A stretch of 64,000 nucleotides of DNA from Hydrogenophaga sp. IBVHS1 (GCF_002127265.1 NZ_NFUU01000001.1:1798001-1862000), one strand, 5' to 3'. Shown: positions 27,492 through 36,690, numbered from the stretch's first letter. The notes: generated from the sequence alone by a model not told the origin. Numbers and translations are program-made.

Positions 27492-27806
27492 TCAGCCGCC
27501 GTACGCGGGATTCCTAAAGTCTTCGAGTGCGGCGCCGGCCTCGATCGCCTCGACGAGCCAAGTCGGCCGCCTCCCCTTGCCGGCCCAGGTGTTGCCGGCT
27601 CGGTCGCAGTACGGTATTGACTCGTCCACCGGGTCCGGCGCAAGTGCCGCCCCGAGTTCATCCTCTGAGAACACATCCATTGGCTTCAAGTCGTACATTT
27701 CGATCGCCTGCCGAACCAGTTCGATCACCTCTTCCTGCTCAGCAAGATCACTGAGCGATTCCTGGAGGCGCTGCTTCATGGCGGTGACGGGCTTGACCTT
27801 CGGCAT
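27492..27806 (-). CDS. H-NS-like nucleoid protein (short)
   Basis: The 104-residue protein ends with an H-NS DNA-binding domain: YCDRAGNTWAGKGRRPTWL matches the AT-hook-like loop (GNTW.GKGRRP), followed by an acidic helix. The N-terminal oligomerisation part (about 60 residues) is shorter than in chromosomal H-NS. Such proteins on mobile DNA silence horizontally acquired genes. It is unpaired, reading away from the kfrA-like gene. Confidence 0.85.
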   Translation of the reverse strand: MPKVKPVTAMKQRLQESLSDLAEQEEVIELVRQAIEMYDLKPMDVFSEDELGAALAPDPVDESIPYCDRAGNTWAGKGRRPTWLVEAIEAGAALEDFRNPAYGG

Positions 27807-27957
27807 CGTGTGGTTCTTCCGTTTGGCTCCAGGATGGTAGTTGCCGTCGATCGATCGAGTAGCTGGTCCACGGCAACGGAGTCAGTCTAACTAGCACTGG
27901 CCGCAGTGGATCCAGTAAGGACCATATCGAATTGAATTCGCGGCTGATCTCAGGGCA

Positions 27958-28053
27958 TTTCCGCCGCTTTTTGAGAAAAAAAGAAATGCAGCAGCTACAG
28001 GCGCAAGCTAAGTCATTGATTCTTGGTCGACTTTCCGCCGCTTTTTGAGAAAA
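27958..28053. repeat. Pair of 22-bp direct repeats between hns-like and kfrA-like genes
   Basis: A 22-bp sequence beginning TTTCCGCCGCTTTTTGAG occurs identically at 27958-27979 and 28032-28053, a 74-bp period. The surrounding 370-bp stretch (27807-28176) has no gene. Such repeats next to kfrA suggest remains of a plasmid iteron, partition site or promoter-proximal operator; the role is inferred. Confidence 0.6.
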
Positions 28054-28176
28054 TCCAGAAACGACCGTAGCCTGAGGACTGCCCGCAACGTCAATGCATT
28101 TTGGGCAACCGCGCCAAGGCATCGGGGATGCGTTGGAGGGCGACAGGGACTCATGTATAAACCCGCAGAAACAGAC

Positions 28177-29229
28177 TTAAGTCCCCGTCCCGGTTGGTTT
28201 TTTTGATTCCCTCTTGGCTGAGCGACTGGCCCCTTCGTCCGGGTTTTTCACGGCCGAATCAGGACCAGGAGCCGTAGCACTGAATCGCTCCAACATGCTG
28301 GCGACGACGTGCTCTTGCGCCGTGACGGATGACCTGGCCGCCGCCACCGTCAGTTCCAGCTGCTGATTCGCCGCGAGCAGTTCATCGAGCTTGGCTTGCG
28401 ATTTCTCGTTCGTGGTGCTGAGCTGCAGGACAGCAGCATCTTGTTCCACCAGGCGCCGGCCCAACTCCTCGGTGCGCCGCTGCGCAAACCCCAGTTCGTC
28501 CTTGAGCGGCCGCAGGCCCCGCAACTCTTCCTGGGCCTGGTGCAGATCGCCCTGGGCGCGCGACAAATCGCCCAGCAGGCGTGCGTTTTCCTGCAGGGCG
28601 TGCACGGCTTCTTGCTGTTTGGTTGCCAAGGTCTCGTTCACGCTGCGCAACTCAGCCTGCAGGAACTGCACCTGCTGCTCCTGCTTGCGCTGGTCCTGGT
28701 CGCGCTGCTCCTTGGTGGATTGCCGGAAATGCTCCAGCGCCTGGCGCGCATGCTGGTGCTTTTCTTCCAGGGATTGGCGATGGCGTTCTTCGGCCGCGAC
28801 ACGCTCCTGCAGGTCAACCACCTGCTGGGCGAGCTGCGTGCATTCCAGAGTCTTGCTGCGCAGCGTTTCACTGGTTTTGCCGTGAGCGGTTTTTTCATCT
28901 GCCAGCGCCCGCTGGGTTTGCTCCAACTGCTGGCGGGTGGACTGGGCCTCGGCTTTCAGGGACGCGGCGGCTTGCTGGTGCTGGCTGAGTTGCTCGGCGT
29001 GCCTGGCCTGCGCCGTGGTGACCCGTTCTTCCGCTTCTTCGTTGACGCGGGCGGCCAAGCGCCCCACTAGATCCTGGATCGCCTCGCTGACGGCCACCCG
29101 GCTGCCGGTGGCAGGCCCTTCCTCTTCCTCGATCTCTTTCAGGTAGCGATGGATGGTGCTCTTGGAGCCGGTGCCCAGCTCTTCGCGCACCGCATCGATG
29201 GACGGGTTGGGGGTCCTGCCGAGATACGG
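28177..29229 (-). pseudogene. 5'-truncated KfrA-type coiled-coil DNA-binding protein
   Basis: The frame encodes the KfrA N-domain from SIDAVREELGTGSKSTIHRY onward and then a ~250-residue coiled coil (Gln/Glu/Lys/Arg-rich heptads), ending with a basic tail. A GTG at 29190 could start translation, but homologous coding continues upstream to about 29229 (YLGRTPNPSIDAV) and is cut by a TGA at 29230-29232. The first ~25 residues of the DNA-binding domain, present in the second kfrA gene at 31904 (AADAVLAQGERPTIERV), are missing. KfrA proteins bind plasmid DNA and help stable inheritance. The break marks a rearrangement. Confidence 0.7.
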
Positions 29230-29427
29230 TCAAAAATGATACTTAAGCGATTTGCATCTAAGTCGGGCGCAGATTTTCACAAAATTGAAATAAGGCGTTC
29301 CGAGTCGCCCAGCGCGGCCCCCGCATGGCCTGGAGACGCCTACCGCAATCGATCGCAACGTCTCAACTACCTGCCAAGCGCCGACCATCGCATGATCCTG
29401 GTCGTCGAACTTGACTTTTAGGCGAAT

Positions 29428-29452
29428 AATGGATATCTTGAAGATATCCATT
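29428..29452. promoter_or_regulatory. Perfect 25-bp palindrome, likely toxin-antitoxin operator
   Basis: AATGGATATCTT (29428-29439) and AAGATATCCATT (29441-29452) are exact inverted copies around one central G. The site ends 14 bp before the start of the antitoxin-like gene, where an autorepressing antitoxin/toxin complex would bind. Confidence 0.75.
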
Positions 29453-29466
29453 TAACGGAGGTCCTC

Positions 29467-29754
29467 ATGCCTGCACGCCCCACCGCCAACCAGATCGCCT
29501 TTCGCTACCGGGCCGTCGATAGCGCCACCGGCATTACGCGCGATACCGCCAAGCGCTTGGCCGAACAACTGGGTGTGGACGAAACCCAGGCGATCCATCG
29601 CGCACTGCATGAACTCGCCGTCAAGATGCTGCCCCAGTACGAAGCCGACGACGGCCCGCTGACTGTCACCCAGGTGCGCCAGATCAAGAAGCGCGCACCG
29701 CAGGACGGCAAGCGCTCGGTTCGTTCAAGCCTGTTCGACACCGCGACCGCATGA
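29467..29754 (+). CDS. Putative antitoxin partner of a PemK/MazF-like toxin
   Basis: The 95-residue protein has ITRDTAKRLAEQLGVDETQA followed by an amphipathic helix, compatible with a ribbon-helix-helix or short HTH antitoxin, and a basic C-terminus. CGGAGG lies just before the ATG. It overlaps the next gene by 4 bp (ATGA), and a perfect palindrome sits directly upstream. Role is inferred from the pairing; the family is not named with certainty. Confidence 0.6.
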   Translation: MPARPTANQIAFRYRAVDSATGITRDTAKRLAEQLGVDETQAIHRALHELAVKMLPQYEADDGPLTVTQVRQIKKRAPQDGKRSVRSSLFDTATA

Positions 29755-30161
29755 CGCCGGTCTGGTGGGCAGAGCCCACGGCCGGCGAGATCGTCTGGTG
29801 CCACTTCCCTGACGACATTCATCCACGCCCAAAGCCTAGGCCCGCCCTGATCCTGCAGGTTTTTGACGATGACGCGCCGCAGTTCCACGTCAAAGTCGCC
29901 TATGGCACCAGCCAACGCACAACGACGCTGCACAGTGGGGAATTTTCGATTCTGCAGGCGCGCAATCCAGCCGCCTATCAGGCGGCCGGCCTGAGCTACG
30001 ACACCAAGTTCGATCTGAAGCAGGCCATCGACCTGTCCTACACCACCGAATGGTTCTCCGTGCCGCCGGCCGCGCCCCATGGTCAAACACCCAAGCTTGG
30101 CACACTGCATCCGTCCCTGGTCCCGGCTGTCCAGGCTGCCTATCGCGCGGCCGACGTCTGA
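29751..30161 (+). CDS. PemK/MazF-like putative toxin
   Basis: The 136-residue protein has the PemK/MazF opening pattern: TAGEIVWCHFPDD, then KPRPALILQV, then a short strand and VAYGTSQ, and ends with a longer C-terminal arm than MazF. MazF enzymes cut mRNA at short sequences. The match is to the fold signature only, and activity is unproven. It is translationally coupled to the antitoxin-like gene. Confidence 0.65.
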   Translation: MTPVWWAEPTAGEIVWCHFPDDIHPRPKPRPALILQVFDDDAPQFHVKVAYGTSQRTTTLHSGEFSILQARNPAAYQAAGLSYDTKFDLKQAIDLSYTTEWFSVPPAAPHGQTPKLGTLHPSLVPAVQAAYRAADV

Positions 30162-30334
30162 CCACGCTGGTGATCGGCAAAGCCACCTGTGAGCATGCAG
30201 GCATGCTGATCAGCCTTCGGGCGAAAGAAAAAAGACCTCTCGTAGACGCCACAGCAGGCCACCTGCACACGGACACCCCGAACATGATCCAGCGCGCTCC
30301 CCAAAGTTGTGCTTTTTGCTGAAAGCCAGAAACT

Positions 30335-30634
30335 ATGGTACCTAGTCAATTCGCCGCGGTAGCGCCGGACCCCGAGTGCGAAACCATCCAGCAGCTTGGA
30401 AACTACCTGCAGGTGCGCCGGTTGCCAGATGGCAGCATCGCAGCGCTCCAGGATCTGCTCTTCACCCGTGCCCTTTTCTTGGGCTGCACGTACTGGGGGT
30501 GGGAGCGGCGGTTTTGCTTTTCCGACCGTGAAAGGGCCGCCAGTGAATTCAACAAGCTGGTCAGCGACGAGGACATCCCTGAAGGGTGGATCGCCCGTCG
30601 ACCCGACCGGCCCGTTGGTGCCACGCGGCGCTGA
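30335..30634 (+). CDS. Conserved hypothetical protein of mobile elements
   Basis: The 99-residue protein contains YLQVRRLPDGSIAALQDLLF and a GCTYWGWERRFCFSDRE block, a combination I associate with small unknown proteins on Burkholderiales plasmids and islands. There is no known domain. The cysteines (GCTYWG, RFCF) are not arranged as a clear metal site. It lies between the toxin-antitoxin pair and kfrA. Confidence 0.55.
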   Translation: MVPSQFAAVAPDPECETIQQLGNYLQVRRLPDGSIAALQDLLFTRALFLGCTYWGWERRFCFSDRERAASEFNKLVSDEDIPEGWIARRPDRPVGATRR

Positions 30635-30838
30635 AAGCCAATGAGTGTTCTGCCGTTTCCTTGCGCGCAGGTGTTTCGCCACTGCCCTGTGGCTATTTCA
30701 CGTAGTTGAGGCTCGGCCGTGATTCCTGCAGAATCCGCAGAAAAGCAGCTAAGTATTTGATTTAACTAAGATATTTTACCGACTGTGTGAACGATCCACC
30801 CCTCCAACGCGTCTTCGACCATGTGCTCAAAGCACTCA

Positions 30839-30856
30839 ATACGCTGTACAGCGTAT
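30839..30856. promoter_or_regulatory. Perfect 18-bp palindrome in a gene-free interval
   Basis: ATACGCTGTACAGCGTAT is exactly self-complementary. It lies in the 30635-30920 interval, which has no gene, 65 bp beyond the kfrA stop. It looks like a TetR-type operator without its gene. Confidence 0.5.
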
Positions 30857-30920
30857 GGTTGGTGCGCAGCCAAGGCCTGGAGCTTGGAGCTTGGAGCGAA
30901 AGCATCGTGCTGTTGCGCTA

Positions 30921-31904
30921 CTAGCGTTTGAGCACGGTCTTCGTTTTGGACCGCTTCCCGGGTGTCCCAGCGTTGGCGTCCTCCTTGGGAAGACGTGTCT
31001 TGAGATCGACCAACAGCTCCGTCGTGTTTTTTCGGAACTGCTCCTGTTGCGACTGGGCTGTTTGCAGGTCCTCGCGTGCAGAAAGAATATCGCGAGCCAG
31101 GCCGGCGTTCTCAGCACTCAAGACGCTGACCTGCACACGAAGAGATTGAACTCGCTCCTGCGAGTCAGCCTGCGTCTTGGCCGCCTTCTTGTTGTTATCT
31201 GCGAGCAAGAGGGTCAGGCGCTTGACCTCTTGTCGCGCACGATCAACGTCCTCGAGCAGCCGTCGTTCTTGTGCGGAAGCTCGTTGTTCCAGGCGTCCTC
31301 GCTCCTGCCGGTGGTCCTCGGTCAACCCATTGAGACGATCACGTTCCGCGTGCAGCGCTTGCGTTGCCTCGGCATGTAGGATGCGCAAGGATTCGAGCTC
31401 ACGTTCCCGGCCTGTCAGCCCTGTATGCAAGTCGGTAACCTGACGCACCAGATCAGCGATCTGGTGGTCCTTGGCCTGAAGCGCTGCGCCCAGCGCCTCC
31501 GAGCGCTCGTTCAACCGTTGCTGTCCTTCATCCAGGGCCGTTCGCTCGGCAGCGAGCCGCTCCACCAGCCCTTCCAGCGCGTGTCGATCGACCTGTAACG
31601 ATTGCGCCGCCTGCTCCTGGGCATGCTGCTGGGCGCGGCCCCATAGCGCCTTGGCTGCCCGCAGCACAGGTGCTGGGAGGGTGCCCTGCTCCCCGACGCC
31701 ATCGTCGCCGCCGTCCAGTCGCCTGGCCAACGAGCCGTACCAAGCATCGAGCATGGGCGCCACGGTGTTCGGGGAACCTCGGCCGAGATACGCGCGCACA
31801 CGCTCGATCGTGGGCCGCTCGCCCTGAGCGAGCACGGCGTCGGCCGCGACCCAAACCTCGTCAGGCTGGACGCCGCGGGTGACTCTCGAACTTTTCATTT
31901 GCAT
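30921..31904 (-). CDS. kfrA: KfrA-type plasmid DNA-binding coiled-coil protein
   Basis: The 327-residue protein has a full KfrA N-terminal DNA-binding domain (about residues 10-75: PDEVWVAADAVLAQGERPTI, then RVRAYLGRGSPNTVAPMLDA) and a long alpha-helical coiled coil (about 95-300) ending with a basic tail. KfrA represses its own promoter and forms filaments that help plasmid segregation. It is divergent from a tyrosine recombinase gene; an inverted repeat lies in the shared promoter region. It is a paralogue of the truncated gene at 28177. Confidence 0.82.
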   Translation of the reverse strand: MQMKSSRVTRGVQPDEVWVAADAVLAQGERPTIERVRAYLGRGSPNTVAPMLDAWYGSLARRLDGGDDGVGEQGTLPAPVLRAAKALWGRAQQHAQEQAAQSLQVDRHALEGLVERLAAERTALDEGQQRLNERSEALGAALQAKDHQIADLVRQVTDLHTGLTGRERELESLRILHAEATQALHAERDRLNGLTEDHRQERGRLEQRASAQERRLLEDVDRARQEVKRLTLLLADNNKKAAKTQADSQERVQSLRVQVSVLSAENAGLARDILSAREDLQTAQSQQEQFRKNTTELLVDLKTRLPKEDANAGTPGKRSKTKTVLKR

Positions 31905-31930
31905 CGCCCTGCTCCGTGCTGTAAATTACC

Positions 31931-31953
31931 CACGATAAGGGATACTTATCGTG
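31931..31953. promoter_or_regulatory. Inverted-repeat operator between kfrA and the recombinase
   Basis: CACGATAAG (31931-31939) and CTTATCGTG (31945-31953) are exact inverted copies around GGATA. The site begins 27 bp upstream of the kfrA start. A second small dyad, ACATAC-ATA-GTATGT, lies at 31979-31993, nearer the recombinase start. KfrA autorepression is the natural reading. Confidence 0.65.
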
Positions 31954-32027
31954 ACTCATTGATCTATTTCGTATCAAAACATACATAGTATGTGTGATAA
32001 ATCTCCATTCGTCACCCTGCCCTGAAC

Positions 32028-33089
32028 ATGCGCCTGCCCATCCTCCAGAAAACCCCCGCGCTGCAGCCGCACGAGCTGAGCGATGTAACCGCGCAGGCCG
32101 TGGCCGACCTGCTGCGCGAGGGTGAGTCGCTGAACACGCAGCTGAGCTACCGCAGCGCACTGCGATATTGGGCCGCCTGGTACGGGATCCGTTACGGCGC
32201 GCAGATCAGCCTGCCGTTGCCCGCAGCCTGTGTGCTGCAGTTCGTCGTCGACCACGCGCAGCGCACCACCCCCAAGGGCTTGCTGCACGAACTCCCTGTC
32301 GAAATCGACGCCGCGCTGGTTGAGGCAGGCTACAAGGGAAAGCCGGGACCCATGGCGCACAACACGCTGGTGCACCGACTGGCGGTGCTCTCCAAAGCGC
32401 ACCAGATGCGTGACGTGAAAAACCCGTGTCAGGACCCCAAGGTGCGCGAGCTACTTTCGCGCACGCGCAAGGCTTACGCCAAACGCGGCGAGCTGCCCAA
32501 GAAGAAAGACGCGCTGACCAAGGACCCACTTCAACTGGTACTGGCCACCTGCGACGACTCACTGAGAGGCAAACGCGATCGCGCCCTCCTCCTCTTCGCC
32601 TGGGCCAGCGGTGGACGCCGGCGCTCCGAGGTGGCTGCGGCCGACATGAAGTTTTTGAAGAAGAGCGGGCCTGGGGAGTTTTCTTACGAGCTCGCGTTCT
32701 CGAAAACGAACCAGAGCGGCGTTGATCGGCCGGAGAACCACAAGCCCGTGCTCGGTGCCGCGGGTGCCGCCCTGGAGGATTGGTTGCTGATCAGCGGGAT
32801 CCGCGAAGGCGCCCTCTTCCGTCGCGTGCTCAAAGGCGGCCACCTGGGCGGTCCGCTATCGGCCGCGGCCGTGCGCGACATCGTTCGGGCGCGGTGTTTG
32901 TTGGCGGGGGTGGAGGGGGAGTTTTCTGCGCATTCTTTGCGGTCCGGCTTCGTCACCGAAGCCGCCGCCCAAAACGTCTCGATCGCGGACACGATGGCCA
33001 TGACGGGTCACCAGTCCGTTGCCGTTGTGCTCGGGTACCAGCGCCGAGGTGGGCTTTCCAAAAACCCCGCTTCTAGTCTGCTGGCATAG
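32028..33089 (+). CDS. Tyrosine site-specific recombinase
   Basis: The 353-residue protein has a SAM-like core-binding domain (about 15-120, LNTQLSYRSALRYWAAWYGI) and a catalytic domain with the first arginine in SGGRRRSEV, HSLRSGF (H-x-x-R), TGHQS and the nucleophile in VLGYQRRG. All main catalytic residues are present, so it may be active. Divergent pairing with kfrA is a common plasmid/island module. Confidence 0.88.
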   Translation: MRLPILQKTPALQPHELSDVTAQAVADLLREGESLNTQLSYRSALRYWAAWYGIRYGAQISLPLPAACVLQFVVDHAQRTTPKGLLHELPVEIDAALVEAGYKGKPGPMAHNTLVHRLAVLSKAHQMRDVKNPCQDPKVRELLSRTRKAYAKRGELPKKKDALTKDPLQLVLATCDDSLRGKRDRALLLFAWASGGRRRSEVAAADMKFLKKSGPGEFSYELAFSKTNQSGVDRPENHKPVLGAAGAALEDWLLISGIREGALFRRVLKGGHLGGPLSAAAVRDIVRARCLLAGVEGEFSAHSLRSGFVTEAAAQNVSIADTMAMTGHQSVAVVLGYQRRGGLSKNPASSLLA

Positions 33090-33115
33090 GCATCAGAAAT
33101 GGGTTTTCAGATCGA

Positions 33116-33375
33116 ATGATTTCCTCTGGCGGACTGGCCCATGCATTCGCCATGGACGCAGCGCAGTCCGAGGCCAAGCAGGTCATTTCGCTGCAGGGCG
33201 GCAAAAGCTCTACGTCTTCAAGGACGGCCTGATGGCGAAGGAAAGCAAGTTTGGACGTGCTATTCATCTCGGCAAGGGTGCCGTCATGCAGACGGCCGAC
33301 GGGAAGAGCATCGCGACGATGGGCAACGAAGTCGCGCGTCTGTATGTCTTGCTGAACAAAGGCCATCACAACTGA
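33116..33375 (+). pseudogene. copK: copK-like copper-binding protein, truncated and frameshifted
   Basis: CopK is a small periplasmic Cu(I)-binding protein of copper resistance. The downstream frame encodes LYVFKDGLMAKESKFGRAIH and a Met-rich GKGAVMQTADGKSIATMGNE segment with a late KGHHN end, matching CopK. The upstream part (about 33116-33209) encodes the end of a signal peptide (GLAHAFA) and AKQVISLQGG but is in another frame. One extra A in the AAAA run near 33202 would join them as GGKKLYVF. The start of the signal peptide is missing at the junction with the recombinase gene. It is either decayed or carries a homopolymer sequencing error. Confidence 0.65.
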
Positions 33376-33431
33376 GGCTGGCCACCTGCGCTCCTGCGGT
33401 CAAGGCTTCGCTGCATGCGAGCCAGACCTTC

Positions 33432-33465
33432 AAGACCTTCTCGTCAGTTCTGACGAGAAGGTCTT
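33432..33465 (+). terminator. Strong hairpin terminator after copK remnant
   Basis: AAGACCTTCTCGTCA (33432-33446) and TGACGAGAAGGTCTT (33451-33465) pair over 15 bp around a GTTC loop, followed by TTCATTT. It lies between two convergent genes and may serve both strands. Confidence 0.85.
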
Positions 33466-33489
33466 TTCATTTGGACTTCTGCGTCCTAA

Positions 33490-35859
33490 TCACTCTTCCC
33501 GGATGACTGCGCCCCGCAGCCGCAGCGCGTTGCCGATCACCGAGGCCGAGCTGAGACTCATGGCCAACGCAGCGATCATGGGCGACAACAGCCAGCCGGT
33601 GAACGGGTACAGCAAGCCCGCGGCCAGCGGAATGCCCAGGGCGTTGTAGACGAAGGCGAAAGCCAGGTTCTGCTTCATGTTCGCCACCGTCGCCACCGAG
33701 AGCCCGCGGGCCGTTGCAATGCCACGCAGATCGCCCTTGACCAGCGTGAGTTGCGCGCTGTTCATCGCCACATCGGTGCCCGTGCCCATGGCAATGCCCA
33801 CATCGGCGCGGGCCAGTGCCGGCGCGTCGTTGATGCCGTCGCCGGCCATCGCGACCACGCGGCCCTCCGCCTGGAGTTTCTCCACGAGTTTGAGTTTGTC
33901 GGCGGGCTTCACTTCACCGTGAACCTCGTCAATGCCCAGGCGTTGGCCCACGGAGCGCGCGGTGGTCAGGCCATCGCCGGTGGCCATGATCACGCGGATG
34001 TTGGCCTGGCGCAGCGACGCGAGCGCAGCGGCCGTGGTGGCTTTGACCGGGTCGGACACGGCGAGCAGACCGGCCAATGCCTTGTCCACTGCGAGAAACA
34101 TGACGCTGGCGCCCTGTGCGCGCAGCGCTTCGGCCTGGGCGGCCAGAGGCGCCACGTCCACACCCAGTTGTTGCATGAGTGCTGTGTTGCCCAGGGCCAG
34201 CGGCTTGCCGCTCACGACACCCTTGACCCCGATGCCGGACGCGGAGTCGAACTGTTCGGGCTTGTCGAGTGTGAGCCCCTGTTGCTTTGCTGCGGCCACG
34301 ATGGCGGCGGCCAGCGGGTGTTCGCTGCCCTGGTCCAGGCTGGCGGCGAGGCGCAAGACCTCGTCTTCGGGGACGCTCCCGTGTCCGATGGCGCGTTCGA
34401 AGGTGGGGCGGCCTTCGGTCAGCGTGCCCGTCTTGTCGACGATCAGTGTGTCGACCTTGCGCAGGTTTTCGATGGCGGCGGCGTCGCGAAACAAGACACC
34501 GTTGGTGGCGCCGCGCCCGGTCGCCACCATGATGGACATGGGCGTCGCCAGGCCCAGCGCGCAGGGGCACGCGATGATCAACACGGCCACCGCGTTGATG
34601 AGGGCATAGACCCAGCTCGGCTCGGGTCCGAACAGACCCCAACCGAAGAAGGTGAGCAGCGCCGCGACCACGACACCCACGACAAAGTAGCCCGCCACCT
34701 GGTCGGCCATGCGCTGCATGGGCGCGCGCGAACGCTGGGCCATGGCGACCATCTGCACGATCTGCGAGAGCACGGTGTCCGAGCCCACGTGTTCGGAGCG
34801 CATCACCAATGCTCCGCTGGTGTTGAGCGTGGCGCCGATCAGCTTGTCACCGACCCGCTTGGTCACCGGCAGCGGCTCGCCCGTGAGCATCGATTCGTCG
34901 AGTGCGCTGCTGCCCTCGACCACGGTGCCGTCGGTCGGCACCTTTTCGCCGGGGCGCACACGCAGCAGGTCGCCCACATGCACATGGGCCAGCGGCACGT
35001 CTTCTTCCTGGCCGTCGGCCGCGATGCGCCGCGCGGTCTTGGGCGCCAGACCCAGCAGCGAGCGGATGGCGGCCGAGGTTTGTGATCGCGCCTTGAGCTC
35101 CAGCAGTTGACCCAGCAGGGTCAGCGAGATGATCACCGCCGCCGCTTCGAAGTACACCGACACCCGCCCCATCGACACGAAGGAATCCGGGAACACCTGC
35201 GGCGCCACCGTGGCCACCACGCTGTACACAAACGCCGAACCGGTGCCCAGGCTGATCAGCGTCCACATGTTGGGGCTGCGGTTCACGATCGACTGCGCGC
35301 CGCGCACAAAGAATGGCCAGCCGGCCCACAGCACGATCGGCACGGTCAGCACCAGCTCGATCCAGCTCTGTGTGGCCATGTCGAACCAGCCGAGGTTGTG
35401 GCCGAACATCGCCAGCACGGCGACCACCACCGTGAGTGGCAAGGTCCACCAGAACCGCCGCTGGAAGTCCACCAGCTCGGGGTTCTCATCGGCGTCCAGT
35501 TCGGGCATGACCGGCTCCAGCGACATGCCGCATTTGGGACAGTTGCCCGGGTGGTCCTGCCGGATCTCCGGGTGCATGGGACAGGTGTAGAGCGTGCCGG
35601 GCTTGCCCTGCGGCGCGGGCGTTGGGGCTGCGTGACGCCCCACCTCGGCGTGAACAAACCGGGCCGGTTCGGCCGCAAACCGGGCTTGGCACTTCGCGCT
35701 GCAGAAATAGTAGGGCTGCCCCGCGTGCTCCAGGTGGTGTGGCGACTGCTCGGTGACCGCCATCCCGCACACGGGATCTTTCAGCCCGGTCGCAGGATGA
35801 AGTGGTTTTGACGCGCCGTTGGGGTGGCCGGCATGGTCGTGTTTTGCTTGTGTGTCCAT
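33490..35859 (-). CDS. copA: Copper-translocating P1B-type ATPase with YHS and heavy-metal-binding domains
   Basis: The 789-residue ATPase exports Cu(I) across the inner membrane. The order is: a His-rich start; a YHS domain ([19 protein letters not shown]); a heavy-metal-binding domain with YTCPMHPEI and [11 protein letters not shown]; membrane helices with the CPC ion site ([13 protein letters not shown]); phosphorylation motif DKTGTLTEG; the SEHPLA motif of P1B ATPases; and [11 protein letters not shown]. There is no classical CxxC heavy-metal-associated domain. The ATG at 35859 has AGGAAGGGAAAG upstream. It converges on the copK remnant. Confidence 0.9.
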   Translation of the reverse strand: MDTQAKHDHAGHPNGASKPLHPATGLKDPVCGMAVTEQSPHHLEHAGQPYYFCSAKCQARFAAEPARFVHAEVGRHAAPTPAPQGKPGTLYTCPMHPEIRQDHPGNCPKCGMSLEPVMPELDADENPELVDFQRRFWWTLPLTVVVAVLAMFGHNLGWFDMATQSWIELVLTVPIVLWAGWPFFVRGAQSIVNRSPNMWTLISLGTGSAFVYSVVATVAPQVFPDSFVSMGRVSVYFEAAAVIISLTLLGQLLELKARSQTSAAIRSLLGLAPKTARRIAADGQEEDVPLAHVHVGDLLRVRPGEKVPTDGTVVEGSSALDESMLTGEPLPVTKRVGDKLIGATLNTSGALVMRSEHVGSDTVLSQIVQMVAMAQRSRAPMQRMADQVAGYFVVGVVVAALLTFFGWGLFGPEPSWVYALINAVAVLIIACPCALGLATPMSIMVATGRGATNGVLFRDAAAIENLRKVDTLIVDKTGTLTEGRPTFERAIGHGSVPEDEVLRLAASLDQGSEHPLAAAIVAAAKQQGLTLDKPEQFDSASGIGVKGVVSGKPLALGNTALMQQLGVDVAPLAAQAEALRAQGASVMFLAVDKALAGLLAVSDPVKATTAAALASLRQANIRVIMATGDGLTTARSVGQRLGIDEVHGEVKPADKLKLVEKLQAEGRVVAMAGDGINDAPALARADVGIAMGTGTDVAMNSAQLTLVKGDLRGIATARGLSVATVANMKQNLAFAFVYNALGIPLAAGLLYPFTGWLLSPMIAALAMSLSSASVIGNALRLRGAVIREE

Positions 35860-36237
35860 GTCTTTCCCTTCCTGGAAATTTCGAAACCCCGTGGTGCCAA
35901 ACACCATCTTCCTCTCAATGGCGCGATGTGACGGAGCGCATTGGCACTTGGTGCACGTGAACGCCGCGCATGCAGGCCAGAAGGTCAACCATGTTCGTTA
36001 GCGAACATACGTGCGCTGACCCAGCCAAGATAATGAGCGAAGAGTGATCGCGGCGCTGACCATGAGCCGAGTTAGGTGACCGTCATCTTCATCGGTTTGC
36101 GCTTGAGACGTTGCGGTCACTGACGCATCAATCCAATTTGACGATTGAAGATGCCTGAATCGCTGGAGGGCACTGGCAACGCTGCAAGCGACTGCCGCTT
36201 CGAACGTGACTTGGATCGATAGGGACGTGATCAGAGA
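35860..36237. other. Intergenic region with an 18-bp palindrome
   Basis: No gene is seen. ATGTTCG (35991-35997) and CGAACAT (36002-36008) form a perfect dyad around TTAG, 132 bp upstream of copA and 230 bp upstream of the CBS gene. No CueR-type site was found. The remainder shows no clear signal. Confidence 0.5.
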
Positions 36238-36690
36238 ATGAATACAAAGCTTGTCAGTGGCATAGATGCAACAACACGTTCGCGACTGGTGACTGTTGGG
36301 GTCGACACCTTGCTCGTGGAGGTGGCCAAGCTTCTCTCGGACACGCAGATAAGTCTTGTCGTCGTCTGCGATCCCAATGGGGCTATGGTTGGCATCATCA
36401 CGAAAACAAACATTGTCCAGCAGATCGGGCATTGCCGCGGCACCGGCTGTACGCGAGCGGCGGCTGAACTGATGGTTCGGGATGTCACCTACTGCCGTCC
36501 GAGCGACCGCTTACCTGATGTCTTGTCGATGATGGCGAAGCGCGGATTCGTACACATACCAGTCGTTGACGACCATTCCAAGCCGCTGGGTGTCGTGAAT
36601 GCGCGAGACGCACTCAGGGCACTGTTTGCGGAAGAGGAATACGAAGAGTCCCTTCTGCGCGACTACGTGATGGGGATCGGATACCGATGA
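36238..36690 (+). CDS. CBS-domain pair protein
   Basis: The 150-residue protein consists of two CBS domains (about 10-65 and 80-140), shown by GVDTLLVEVAKLLSDTQISL, GIITKTNIV, MAKRGFVHIPVVDD and PLGVVNARDAL. Such stand-alone proteins sense adenine nucleotides or NAD(H). It overlaps sdhC by 4 bp (ATGA) and so belongs to the sdh operon, perhaps as an energy-state sensor; that role is inferred. Confidence 0.8.
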   Translation: MNTKLVSGIDATTRSRLVTVGVDTLLVEVAKLLSDTQISLVVVCDPNGAMVGIITKTNIVQQIGHCRGTGCTRAAAELMVRDVTYCRPSDRLPDVLSMMAKRGFVHIPVVDDHSKPLGVVNARDALRALFAEEEYEESLLRDYVMGIGYR

